64,000 nt of DNA from Sulfuricurvum sp. (GTDB lineage Bacteria > Campylobacterota > Campylobacteria > Campylobacterales > Sulfurimonadaceae): assembly GCA_028710885.1 (NCBI GenBank), contig JAQTTG010000003.1, positions 310,001 to 374,000 on the forward strand. Direction: 5' to 3'. Position numbers and translations under genes: made by a program. Below are positions 20,289 through 28,120 of this stretch, piece after piece (position 1 is the stretch's first letter; the number at the start of each line of letters is the position of its first letter). The notes below the pieces were generated by a model. It saw only the letters and a program-made list of their open reading frames with translations. It did no database searches and was not told the origin of the DNA.

Positions 20289-20549
20289 TTATTTGATAAT
20301 ACCGAGAAGGTCGTCAGTCTCAATGACTAAATAGCCTTTCCCTTCGAGGGACAATTCGCTGCCGGCATATTTTCCGAATACAACAGTATCCCCAGCTGCT
20401 ACGTTTTCTACTTCGTTACTTACAGCGATAACAGTACCTTGTGAAGGTTTCTCTTTTGCATTGTCAGGGATGATAATTCCTGAAGCGGTTTTGGTTGCCT
20501 CTTCGAGACGTTGAACCAATACTCGTTTTCCAAGCGGTTGAAAATTCAT
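20289..20549 (-). CDS. groES: Co-chaperonin GroES (Hsp10)
   Basis: 86-residue lid of the GroEL chamber. N-terminal [14 protein letters not shown], mobile loop [21 protein letters not shown] and the [17 protein letters not shown] core are diagnostic. It is the first gene of the groES-groEL operon; AAGGAAAT precedes the ATG. Confidence 0.97.
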   Translation of the reverse strand: MNFQPLGKRVLVQRLEEATKTASGIIIPDNAKEKPSQGTVIAVSNEVENVAAGDTVVFGKYAGSELSLEGKGYLVIETDDLLGIIK

Positions 20550-20584
20550 AGCATTTCCTTTTATTTGATTTTAATATACTCGGG

Positions 20585-20613
20585 ATTGTACACGAGTTTA
20601 CCTGATATGTCAA
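20585..20613 (-). promoter_or_regulatory. Consensus promoter of groES-groEL
   Basis: On the minus strand TTGACA (20608-20613) and TACAAT (20585-20590) are separated by exactly 17 bases, a near-perfect vegetative promoter and unusually strong for this phylum, where -35 boxes are normally weak. Confidence 0.8.
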
Positions 20614-20616
20614 TAC

Positions 20617-20637
20617 TCTTAGTCTATATGACTCAAC
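20617..20637. promoter_or_regulatory. HAIR-like inverted repeat, probable HspR operator
   Basis: TCTTAGT-N7-ACTCAAC resembles the HspR-binding HAIR element (CTTGAGT-N7-ACTCAAG), with the right half nearly perfect and the left half degenerate. It lies just upstream of the groES -35 box. In Helicobacter and Campylobacter HspR represses groESL, so this is the expected place. No CIRCE element for HrcA is visible. Confidence 0.5.
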
Positions 20638-20753
20638 AATAGTGAGTTCAATTTAATATATAAGTATGAGCCAAACTTTTTATCTTTTAAATTACATCTT
20701 TTAAAGCTTTTAATAAGCTATTCATCATTATAATTCCGGTCTTCCCAAAAGAT

Positions 20754-20830
20754 GGCTGGGTAGCTCAGCTGGTTAGAGCGCTGGTCTCATAAGCCGGAGG
20801 TCGGGGGTTCGAGTCCCCCCCCCGCCACCA
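20754..20830 (+). tRNA. tRNA-Met (CAT), elongator; integration site of the mobile element
   Basis: 77-nt cloverleaf with encoded CCA: D-arm GCTC/GAGC, anticodon loop CTCATAA, T-arm GGGGG-TTCGAGT-CCCCC. G1-C72 pairing excludes an initiator. The acceptor stem has one mismatch (U4 opposite C69). The 3' 26 bases plus three more are repeated at 36441-36469, marking it as the attachment site. Confidence 0.9.
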
Positions 20831-20833
20831 TCT
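20805..20833. repeat. Left attachment site (attL), 3' end of tRNA-Met
   Basis: 29 bases covering the T-loop, a run of nine C, the acceptor 3' strand and CCATCT. They recur at 36441-36469 with one mismatch (G to T at the ninth base). This direct repeat bounds an element of about 15.6 kb whose first gene is an integrase, which is the classic tRNA-integration arrangement. Confidence 0.88.
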
Positions 20834-20892
20834 AAATCACAAACTCCCTATTTAAGAGACTTCCAAACAACAAAAAAGACAGAAGATAAAGT

Positions 20893-20938
20893 TTGTCATA
20901 CTTTTGTTATACCTCCTGTCATACCTTCTTGTGATACC
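20893..20938. repeat. Arm-type integrase repeats at the left end
   Basis: Two imperfect copies of a roughly 22-bp unit (20893-20913 and 20916-20938), each of the form TGTCATAC..TT..TTATACC, i.e. four TNATACC half-units. One copy of the same unit lies at 36276-36297 near the right end. Inside-end repeats of this kind are typical arm sites for tyrosine recombinases. Confidence 0.6.
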
Positions 20939-20950
20939 AAGCATCTCGAA

Positions 20951-22468
20951 TTGCGGAATAAAACCTATTATTTTGTCCTCAGAGTGTCCAGAAAAACACT
21001 TTTAAAGTATTCGTTAAAGACTGGATATATTGAAACAGCACAAAGCCTTAGAAACATGATTTTGCTGGGCTTGAACAACGGCTTCATTACAAATAATCGT
21101 TTTGTAGATACAATTGTCCGAAAAATACAAAGCAGGGGAATTGTTGAACCTATGGGCTTATTTGACGAGAAGACTTTAAAAAGCGTAGATGCGACGCCAG
21201 ATATGGAAAAGTTCTTTGTAGAGAACTATGATGAGATAACAGAAGATTATGAGCCATTCTACGAAGAAGACCATCCAGAAGTTTTTCAGATAATGGAGCT
21301 GTATAGAAAGCTCGAAGACTATGAAAAAGCCAAACTGAAAGATATGATGGAATATTGGGATGTTCCTACAAAAATAGTCAAACTTGATTTGAATAACCCT
21401 GAGCATATGGTCATTGCAAATAGCACCGAGGATTACAACATTGCGTCAGACAGTAAAAACTATTATGCAACAAATATTTTAGACGAGACTGCTTTATTAT
21501 TAGAGCACGAAAAAAAGTTCAGGGAAAAGAGTATTGAACAGGCCTTTAACGAATGGGTTCAATGGAAAATGGATTCCAATGTGGTTTCAGATAAGACCTT
21601 GCGGTATTACCAATCAAGCTTTAACTATTTGAAGATATTTTTTAGACCTGATAGAAAGGTCTCAGACTTCACAATTAGGGATTTTAAAAACATCCTTTTA
21701 AACTTTCCGTTGCTCCCCGCAAATATTGTAAAGCACGAGCGATTTGTCAATATGGATTTGCGGTCAATTATAGAAATCACCAGAAATGAAAATCTTCCGA
21801 GATTAAGCAATAAGACCATCAATAACCATATGATAAATTATAAGAATATGTTTCAATTTTTTGTTGAGGAAAAGGAATATATCGCTGATAATCCCGTTAA
21901 AGTCAGATTGCTGAAAGAGGGAGAAAGCGAAAAAATACCGTTTGAGCATAAAGACTTGGCATTGTTATTTGAAAATATCAAAGATAAAGATGTCAAAGAC
22001 ATTATATTGATAGCTCTTCATAGCGGTATGCGCTTGGGTGAAATTGTCAATATGAAGAAAGAACACATATATGACAATCTATTTCATATTTACGATGGTA
22101 AAACAAAGAATGCTACGAGGGTTATTCACATACATTCAAAAATCAAAGATATAGTTGAGTGGTATATCAAGCATAACACAGGGGAATACCTTATTTATGA
22201 CGGTAATGTGGATGCCATTCAAAAACGGATAAATAGACGAATACAGCCTATTATCAAAGACAAAAATAAAACATTCCATAGCACTAGGAAAAACTTCATC
22301 AGAGAATTGATTACCGACCCTGAACGAAAGCTTGAATGGATACAAATGATTGTTGGGCATTCTGTGAGTGAAGGAACCAAATTGACCAAACAAACTTACG
22401 GTCGAGAAATGAGAGTCCCTCAAAAAATACTAGAAGAGTATGTTGAAAGTGTCCATTATATCTTTTGA
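20951..22468 (+). CDS. int: Tyrosine recombinase (integrase) of the element
   Basis: 505-residue site-specific recombinase that probably integrates and excises the element at the tRNA-Met gene. The C-terminal catalytic domain has the arginine in LHSGMRLGEIVNMK, a lysine in the beta-hairpin (IYDGKTKNATRVI), HxxR as FHSTRKNFI, a histidine in VGHSVSEG and the nucleophile tyrosine in KQTYGREM. A core-binding (SAM-like) domain lies at about 195-320, and the N-terminal 190 residues are a longer than usual arm-binding region. No ATG fits; the TTG at 20951 is the best start. It lies right after tRNA-Met and the arm repeats. Confidence 0.9.
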   Translation: MRNKTYYFVLRVSRKTLLKYSLKTGYIETAQSLRNMILLGLNNGFITNNRFVDTIVRKIQSRGIVEPMGLFDEKTLKSVDATPDMEKFFVENYDEITEDYEPFYEEDHPEVFQIMELYRKLEDYEKAKLKDMMEYWDVPTKIVKLDLNNPEHMVIANSTEDYNIASDSKNYYATNILDETALLLEHEKKFREKSIEQAFNEWVQWKMDSNVVSDKTLRYYQSSFNYLKIFFRPDRKVSDFTIRDFKNILLNFPLLPANIVKHERFVNMDLRSIIEITRNENLPRLSNKTINNHMINYKNMFQFFVEEKEYIADNPVKVRLLKEGESEKIPFEHKDLALLFENIKDKDVKDIILIALHSGMRLGEIVNMKKEHIYDNLFHIYDGKTKNATRVIHIHSKIKDIVEWYIKHNTGEYLIYDGNVDAIQKRINRRIQPIIKDKNKTFHSTRKNFIRELITDPERKLEWIQMIVGHSVSEGTKLTKQTYGREMRVPQKILEEYVESVHYIF

Positions 22469-22532
22469 TATAAAAAACATAAATAAATATTTTTATATTT
22501 TTTTTTGTATAGTTACATAAAGAGGAGCAACT

Positions 22533-23261
22533 ATGCAAGCCACATATAGTGAATATGATTTTAATAAAAGTATTGAACGCATAAATGAAGTTCTTGATAA
22601 TTCTGATTCTTCATATGAAGATGTAAAATCAATACCTTCAAGAGATACACTGACATTTGGTAACGGATTTTATGTTGGGTGTTCTGTATTATATGTTGAT
22701 ATACGTGGTTCTACAGAGCTGACATCTAAACACACAAGACCAGTTTTGGCAAAAATATATAAAACATATATTTCCGAGTTAGTGGCAGTTTTAAAAGGAC
22801 ATTCAAAAGTTAATGAAATATACATAGAAGGGGATGCAGTTTGGGGAGTATTCGATACACCAAATAAAGCAGATGTTGATGAATTATTTAGTATTGGTGC
22901 TCGTGTATCTTCATTGGTCGATATACTAAATATTAAATATAAAAAGAAAGGATATAGTGAATTAAAAGTGGGGATAGGAATTGCAGATGGTTCTGCACTT
23001 TTAATTAAAGCTGGCTATAAAGGTAGTGGTATAAATGAAGTAGTTTGGTTGGGTAAAGTAGTAGCAGAAGCAGCCTTATTATGTTCATATGGAAATAAGA
23101 CATATACTGATTCAGAAATGATGGTATCTAATATAATATATGATAATTTGAATGATGCTAATAAAAAGCTGTTATCGAAAAACTATAGCAGAGATTGCTA
23201 TCATGGTGAAGTAATTAATACTGTAATGGATGCATGGGTACAAAAAAATGGAAAAAATTGA
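22533..23261 (+). CDS. pycC: Pycsar pyrimidine cyclase (PycC-like class III nucleotidyl cyclase)
   Basis: 242-residue cytosolic cyclase domain. The two metal-binding aspartates of the class III fold are visible: D56 in SVLYVDIRGSTELT and D101 in YIEGDAVWGVFD. A stand-alone cyclase followed at once by a small membrane protein is the Pycsar anti-phage arrangement, in which phage infection triggers cCMP or cUMP synthesis and the second messenger opens a membrane-damaging effector. Which nucleotide it makes cannot be read here. AAGAGGAGC precedes the ATG at 22533. The stop overlaps the effector start. Base composition is clearly more AT-rich than the chromosomal genes. Confidence 0.8.
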   Translation: MQATYSEYDFNKSIERINEVLDNSDSSYEDVKSIPSRDTLTFGNGFYVGCSVLYVDIRGSTELTSKHTRPVLAKIYKTYISELVAVLKGHSKVNEIYIEGDAVWGVFDTPNKADVDELFSIGARVSSLVDILNIKYKKKGYSELKVGIGIADGSALLIKAGYKGSGINEVVWLGKVVAEAALLCSYGNKTYTDSEMMVSNIIYDNLNDANKKLLSKNYSRDCYHGEVINTVMDAWVQKNGKN

Positions 23262-23808
23262 TTTTATTTCTGTAGCTATTAATGACACACAATCAACCAT
23301 TAGGGCTATTGATGTAAAAATTGGAGCATTATTAACCGGTATGCTTCTTCCTATTGCATCACTAGGCAAGATATGGGGGCATTTAAATCATTTATCATTG
23401 GCTATAAATCAAGTAATTGCCATAATAGCAGGAATTTTATTTTTTTCATTATGGATTTTAGCTGTATTATTGCTTGTAAGAGCAATTTCTGCAATTGATA
23501 GTCCTACTAATCATATTATAGATTCTAACCAGTATAAAGGCTCTTTTTTTGGCGCATATCTTTATAGATTTGGTTGGAGAGATTTGATTTTAAATAGAAC
23601 AAAAAATAAAGCTATTAAAAAAGTGAGCCAATTTTTATGTGATTATCCAGACTCCGCAGATTCAATCGCTTTGGAATTAACGTTTGAGCATATGAAATTA
23701 ATTTATATTCGGGATATGAAGTTATTTCGATTAAATATTGCCTTAAAAATAGGTTTTGCATGGCTAAGTTTAGGAATAGGTATTTATATTTTTTCAAAAT
23801 TGCTGTAA
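23248..23808 (+). CDS. pycTM: Pycsar transmembrane effector (PycTM-like)
   Basis: 186-residue membrane protein: a short N-terminal helix with KIDFISVAINDTQSTIRAIDVKIGALLTG, hydrophobic segments at about 25-43 and 52-75, a soluble middle, and a final membrane segment at about 165-184. The N-terminal amphipathic part followed by two helices fits the PycTM effector family, thought to permeabilise the inner membrane when bound by the cyclic nucleotide. Start at the ATG at 23248, 14 bases inside pycC, giving coupled translation; an alternative ATG is at 23230. The assignment rests on size, topology and position. Confidence 0.72.
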   Translation: MEKIDFISVAINDTQSTIRAIDVKIGALLTGMLLPIASLGKIWGHLNHLSLAINQVIAIIAGILFFSLWILAVLLLVRAISAIDSPTNHIIDSNQYKGSFFGAYLYRFGWRDLILNRTKNKAIKKVSQFLCDYPDSADSIALELTFEHMKLIYIRDMKLFRLNIALKIGFAWLSLGIGIYIFSKLL

Positions 23809-23876
23809 GTGGTTGGAAATCGGTTGGAACAGTTATTGTCTCAATTTTCAAGAGAGCTATTAAAGTAATTATTAAT

Positions 23877-23953
<77 letters not shown>

Positions 23954-23965
23954 GTATGTAAATGG

Positions 23966-24040
23966 TGGATGGGGAGGAGGGATTCGAACCCCCGAATGAC
24001 TGGACCAAAACCAGTTGCCTTACCGCTTGGCGACACCCCA
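23966..24040 (-). tRNA. tRNA-Gln (TTG)
   Basis: 75 nt, anticodon loop TTTTGGT (anticodon TTG), U1-A72 pair and D-arm CGCCAAGCGGTAAGGC typical of tRNA-Gln, and an encoded CCA. Oddities: a U6-U67 mismatch in the acceptor stem and U rather than G as discriminator base 73. It is upstream of and probably co-transcribed with the initiator tRNA. Confidence 0.9.
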
Positions 24041-24094
24041 ATCAATCATTTATCGGATTATAGACTATACACACTTAAATCTTACAATTTGTCT

Positions 24095-25129
24095 TTAAAC
24101 TGCTTCAAATAAAGTTGAATTGTATTCTTTATCAAGTTTTTTTTGTTCTTTTTTTGGTAATGAAGACAAAGCTATTTTGATTGAATCAGCTATATGCTTT
24201 GCTAATTCAACAGGCACAGCATTTCCAATCATTTTATATCCGTCATTTACATTTGAATAATAAAAAATAAAGTCATCTGGAAATGTTTGAATCCTAGCAC
24301 ATTCACGAACGGATAATCTACGAACTCGATTATAGTCACCTTCAAATTCAAATTTATCCGTATCTACTTTTACCATTGGAGGTGAAAGTGGGTGTATTGG
24401 GGCGTGGCGTCCACCAGCTTGTATTGTAAAACTATGCTCGTCAATGGCTCTTCTTCGATTTCGAGACATAAATATAGTTGAAAAAGAACCAGTTAAATAT
24501 TCGTTATTAGGAAGTTTAGTATTTAAAGTTGCTCCTTTTTTGTGTGGAACAGCATCTTCTAACCCCTTTATAACTGAATTCAAAAATACCTTATCTTTAA
24601 CAGGTTTAGGAAATTTAAAATTAACATTGATATCTTTTCTAAATCCAATAATAAATACCCTTTCTCGTGTTTGAGGGACACCATAATCACAAGCATTTAG
24701 CACTTCATAATGGCAAGTGTATCCAGCTTCATCAAATAAATGAAGAATATGCTCAAAAGACTGTTTATGTGCGCTACTTACTATTCCTTTAACATTCTCC
24801 GCTAAAAAAAACTTAGGTTTCAAATGACTTAATACTCTGATGTATTCGTAAAATAAGGAACCCCGGTCATCTTCAATACCTCTCATAGCTCCTGCTAAAC
24901 TCCAGCTTTGACATGGTGGTCCACCAATTAAACCATCAATATTTTGAGGTAGCTCTTCGTTAGGTATGTTTCTTATGCTTCGTCTGTCTAATTTTGTTTC
25001 AGGATGGTTTTTTTCAAATGTTTCCCAGATGGTTTTATCATATTCATTTGCCCAAACAACATCAAACCCTGCTTTTTTAAAACCTAAGTCTAATCCGCCT
25101 GCACCTGAAAAAAGGGCTGCTACTCTCAC
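24095..25129 (-). CDS. DNA (cytosine-5) methyltransferase
   Basis: 344-residue type II modification enzyme. Motif I LFSGAGGLDLGFKKAGF, motif IV GGPPCQSWS with catalytic C73, motif VI ENVKG, motif VIII QTRERVFIIGF, and motif X IGNAVPVELA are all present, with a target-recognition region at about 195-275. The gene is AT-rich and stands divergently from a likely restriction partner at 25262. It therefore probably protects the element's host from that enzyme. Recognition sequence unknown. Confidence 0.93.
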   Translation of the reverse strand: MRVAALFSGAGGLDLGFKKAGFDVVWANEYDKTIWETFEKNHPETKLDRRSIRNIPNEELPQNIDGLIGGPPCQSWSLAGAMRGIEDDRGSLFYEYIRVLSHLKPKFFLAENVKGIVSSAHKQSFEHILHLFDEAGYTCHYEVLNACDYGVPQTRERVFIIGFRKDINVNFKFPKPVKDKVFLNSVIKGLEDAVPHKKGATLNTKLPNNEYLTGSFSTIFMSRNRRRAIDEHSFTIQAGGRHAPIHPLSPPMVKVDTDKFEFEGDYNRVRRLSVRECARIQTFPDDFIFYYSNVNDGYKMIGNAVPVELAKHIADSIKIALSSLPKKEQKKLDKEYNSTLFEAV

Positions 25130-25261
25130 TTTGTCATCCTCGTTTTAACATATAGTAATTATACATCAATCATATTAGCTGGGTCTTGTTTATATTGCAA
25201 CTTGCAAAAAAAAAATGAAAGCTATACAATCCTTTTTAATATATTTTAATAAGGGGTTGTA

Positions 25262-26152
25262 GTGTCTAAAAATTTCTCAAAAGTTGAGCAACATATTGTT
25301 TCGTTATTCCTTGAAGCTAAAAGTATGGATAAAGCAATAAATTATAATGGGAAACAATATAAGATTTTGATTGCTGGAAAACCAACTAGTTCAAAGGGGG
25401 AACCAAAAACAGATGTATATGCTCTGTTATCAAATGGTTCTGAAAATATTGAATTTAAGATATCAATTAAAAAAGATAATGCAGATTTTTTAGAAAATAA
25501 ATTAACGAAAATAGGAGCAGAAAGATTATTTGGAAATAACTGGAGTGAAATACTAACCGAGTCCATTGCTCCTTTAATTGGTGAATTTGAGAAACGAATT
25601 TTAATTCATCGAACGAAAAGGTATAAAGGTGCAATTACATTAGGATGGAGATTTGAGCTAGTAAATAAAAAGAATGGCAAGCTTTCCAATGAAATTAATG
25701 TAAGTGCAGAAGAAGTTTATAAAGGATTATTACTTGATGATGATAAAAAAAATGCGTATGTTGAAAATCAAAGAATTCCAAATTCTGGAGTTGCAGAACA
25801 TATATTATTCGTGAATGATATTTCTATTACTGATGTTGAAACTGTTTTGAACAAGGTCAAAACAATAGATGAATATACTGTTGGAAAAAAAATATATTTT
25901 GCATGTAAAGCATCGAATTATCAAAGTTTTAAAAATCCACCAGAGGTAGAAGGATTTCGTGATTTAAGTGTGTATATTGATTGGTCAGTAGAAAACTCTC
26001 AATTAAAACACAAGTTAAGATTTGATACACCACTGATGAAAAATGGTCGTGAAATATTTAAACAATTAGAAAATTGTTTAAATATACTTGGTGTTCGTGA
26101 TGTGACAGGACTTGATAAAACTAATGTGAGGGATTGTTCAATATGTAATTAA
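25262..26152 (+). CDS. Probable type II restriction endonuclease partner
   Basis: 296 residues with no recognised family from inspection. The stretch PKTDVYALL...IEFKISIKK at about 48-77 has the D-x(n)-E-x-K spacing of a PD-(D/E)xK nuclease core. A restriction role is suggested by its divergent pairing with the cytosine methyltransferase, the matching AT-rich composition and the length. It starts at a GTG at 25262 after AAGGGG. The last residues contain a CSIC pair. It could instead be another methylation-linked accessory gene; confidence in the function is moderate. Confidence 0.55.
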   Translation: MSKNFSKVEQHIVSLFLEAKSMDKAINYNGKQYKILIAGKPTSSKGEPKTDVYALLSNGSENIEFKISIKKDNADFLENKLTKIGAERLFGNNWSEILTESIAPLIGEFEKRILIHRTKRYKGAITLGWRFELVNKKNGKLSNEINVSAEEVYKGLLLDDDKKNAYVENQRIPNSGVAEHILFVNDISITDVETVLNKVKTIDEYTVGKKIYFACKASNYQSFKNPPEVEGFRDLSVYIDWSVENSQLKHKLRFDTPLMKNGREIFKQLENCLNILGVRDVTGLDKTNVRDCSICN

Positions 26153-26192
26153 GGGTAGTTAAAAGTAACTAATTTTTTTGTCCAAGATGAAG

Positions 26193-27149
26193 TCAAAACG
26201 GCAAATCCTCACAATGGTATTTCCACAGCTCTTCCCTTACCACCGTTTCATTCTGCATAAGAATGTCCCACACGGTTAGGGCTTCTTTATCCGAATACCA
26301 TTCAACCCCGTTAGGGGTTTTATACCCCACCATAATTTTTTGCTTTTTTGGGTGCATATCAACCACCACGTCACGGTTCTTATAGACAAATATCGGTCTT
26401 CCCTCTGCTGTTTTATAAACCTCTTCCCGATACTTCACAAACTGTTCTTTTTTGGAGAATTGCTTTTGCTGACTTTTGGATTCGTCTTTGTAAATAAATC
26501 GAAATTCCAATGTGCTGACTTTCCTCCCTCGATAAATAGGCTCAACTGCCAAAGCAATCGAAGTCTTTTCGTTTATCTCTTTGACGGCTGGCGCAATTAC
26601 CCTCGCATTCAAATCACAGAACCGTTTATAGCCCGATTGTGGGTCAATCCCCATAAGAACTTTGAAATCGTCCAAATAGACCCGTTTCTTGCCTATTTTC
26701 AGGTAATCGGATATGAACTCATAAAGGGCGATGGAGTGTTTCGACTGCATCCCTTTGATGACTTTCAAATCCACCATCCCATACATATCGGGCTTATTGA
26801 TGACAGCAATCAACGCTTCTTCCATAGAGAACGACACAAACCCCTCTTCGGTAACATCAACATCAAGGATAACCCCTAAGTCTTTTTTCCAATCTTGTTT
26901 GGATTTTCCCAACACATTGAACGACACCTTGACTTCTTGCATCTGTAAAATGCTCTCTTTAATGTGGGTGCTGTTCTGCGACCCCGTATATTTTTTGATG
27001 TCCGATATATTGGCTTCAAATCTTCTTAGGTTTGGATTGTTTCTCAACTCTTTCTTGACAACGAACAGCAAGTAGTTGTAAATCGCCCGTTGGGAACGGG
27101 TCAGTTTATTGGTCATCTGTATCAAACCGCTCTCTTTTTTTAGCATCAT
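26193..27149 (-). CDS. rep: Plasmid replication initiator (Rep_3 family)
   Basis: 318-residue protein with two winged-helix-like halves: MTNKLTRSQRAIYNYLLFVVKKEL at about 12-35 and KHSIALYEFISDYLK...VYLDDFKVLMGI..GYKRFCDLNARVIAPAVKEINEKT at about 136-196. The latter is the hallmark of Rep_3/RepB initiators, which bind iterons in a plasmid origin. AAAGGTG precedes the ATG at 27149. Its presence with an integrase and mobilization genes indicates an integrated plasmid. The 27150-27495 stretch in front of it is the likely origin. Confidence 0.85.
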   Translation of the reverse strand: MMLKKESGLIQMTNKLTRSQRAIYNYLLFVVKKELRNNPNLRRFEANISDIKKYTGSQNSTHIKESILQMQEVKVSFNVLGKSKQDWKKDLGVILDVDVTEEGFVSFSMEEALIAVINKPDMYGMVDLKVIKGMQSKHSIALYEFISDYLKIGKKRVYLDDFKVLMGIDPQSGYKRFCDLNARVIAPAVKEINEKTSIALAVEPIYRGRKVSTLEFRFIYKDESKSQQKQFSKKEQFVKYREEVYKTAEGRPIFVYKNRDVVVDMHPKKQKIMVGYKTPNGVEWYSDKEALTVWDILMQNETVVREELWKYHCEDLPF

Positions 27150-27495
27150 TTTTTCACCTTTTAAATTGGATTACAAAACTATTTTAAAAACTTTGTTCAG
27201 GAACTCAAGAAATTTAACTGCTTTTTCGTAATCCGATTACAAAGTGCCGTTCGCAGGGGCAATTATTGGAGCGACAATCTGCCGTTGAATAGATATGAAG
27301 TGCCGTTAATGCCTTTTGAAAACATTGTTATATGGGTGATATTCAGCCCATTAAACCTGATTAAATAGATAGATGAAGATTATTGATTGATTAAAACACT
27401 CCCAGAGTGTTTTTCAAAACATTGTGATAGATTTTTTAGCGACCCTCTTTAAAATCTCAGGCGATTGATTTTTTTGCGGATTTTTAGCGGCACAT
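27150..27495. other. Non-coding region upstream of rep, candidate replication origin or oriT
   Basis: I see no gene here. It has short recurring words (GATTACAAA twice at about 27172 and 27233, TGCCGTT three times at about 27244-27307, AAAACATTGT twice at about 27320 and 27416) but no regular iteron array. A perfect hairpin is at 27393-27413. Origin function is inferred from position next to rep and the mobilization genes. Confidence 0.35.
27393..27414 (+). terminator. Terminator-type hairpin in the putative origin region
   Basis: AAAACACTC/GAGTGTTTT, a perfect 9-bp stem with loop CCA and T-rich end on both strands. No coding gene ends here, so it may terminate a small plasmid RNA (for example a counter-transcribed regulator of rep). 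Confidence 0.5.
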
Positions 27496-27606
27496 ATGGA
27501 GACAAGGATGGAAGGCTTCATAAGCAGGAAAGAGTATTGTCTTCGTCTGCGAGTCAATGTCAATAAGGTGGCTAAGGATTTTATGAATCAAATATCTGGC
27601 AAATAA
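27496..27606 (+). CDS. Possible 36-residue small protein
   Basis: Short frame METRMEGFISRKEYCLRLRV...KDFMNQISGK between the putative origin and the mobilization operon. The stretch ISRKEYCLRLRVNVNKVAKDF could be helical and basic. No good ribosome-binding site is visible, so it may be chance. Confidence 0.2.
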   Translation: METRMEGFISRKEYCLRLRVNVNKVAKDFMNQISGK

Positions 27607-27637
27607 AATAACTTTTTCGCCCAGAAATTTTATTTCT

Positions 27638-27656
27638 TACAATAGGTATAGATACC
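27638..27656 (+). promoter_or_regulatory. Promoter and operator of the mobilization genes
   Basis: TACAAT (27638-27643) followed by the inverted repeat GGTATAGATACC (27645-27656), 18 bases before the accessory-gene ATG. Nearly the same 12-mer, GGTATATATACC, overlaps the promoter region at 31388-31399, suggesting one repressor controls both plasmid-backbone operons. Confidence 0.5.
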
Positions 27657-27673
27657 AATTTAAAGGAATACAG

Positions 27674-28120
27674 ATGAGCAAAAAACGATTATTGACCAGA
27701 TTCAATTTACAACCCGAACTATTAGCACTGATTGAGGAACAGAGCCATAATCAGAACATCACCAAACACGATTACTTGAACCAGTTGCTATACGAAAAAC
27801 TGGTGAAGAAAGATAACCGCCTTAGTCAGCATATAGTTCGTGATGTAGAGAACTTACTATTGGTTCAATTGACCACCCAGCAAACATTTTCCTCTATCAA
27901 AGAAGCCATCGATGCCGCAATTCAAATCGACCCCATCAAGCGAAACATTTTAATGGAGCGTAGAGAGGTAAAACGGGGTCAATTTAAGAGCTTTTGGAAC
28001 CAAATACTAAAAGAAATCAACCCCGACCAGTTTTTAGAGATTAAAACAAAAGAAGCCGCTTTGGAGAAGTTGAAGACCATCTTTCGAATCGTGTTCGAGA
28101 ACAAGGAGGTGTTCGCATGA
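27674..28120 (+). CDS. Probable mobilization accessory protein (MobC-like)
   Basis: 148-residue helical, charged protein. The N-terminus KKRLLTRFNLQPELLALIEEQSHNQNITKHDYLNQLLYEKL looks like a ribbon-helix-helix DNA-binding fold. Genes of this size directly upstream of a relaxase and overlapping it by 4 bases usually encode a relaxosome accessory factor that binds the transfer origin. AAAGGA precedes the ATG. Family not certain. Confidence 0.55.
   Translation: MSKKRLLTRFNLQPELLALIEEQSHNQNITKHDYLNQLLYEKLVKKDNRLSQHIVRDVENLLLVQLTTQQTFSSIKEAIDAAIQIDPIKRNILMERREVKRGQFKSFWNQILKEINPDQFLEIKTKEAALEKLKTIFRIVFENKEVFA

Noticed and set aside
20611-20660. CIRCE element for HrcA before groES
   Set aside because: The TTAGCACTC-N9-GAGTGCTAA pattern is not present; only a HAIR-like repeat and a short ACTCA/TGAGT pair are seen.
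27150-27495. Iteron array for the Rep_3 initiator
   Set aside because: Only short, irregularly spaced words recur (TGCCGTT, GATTACAAA); they do not form the regular 17-22 bp tandem units expected.
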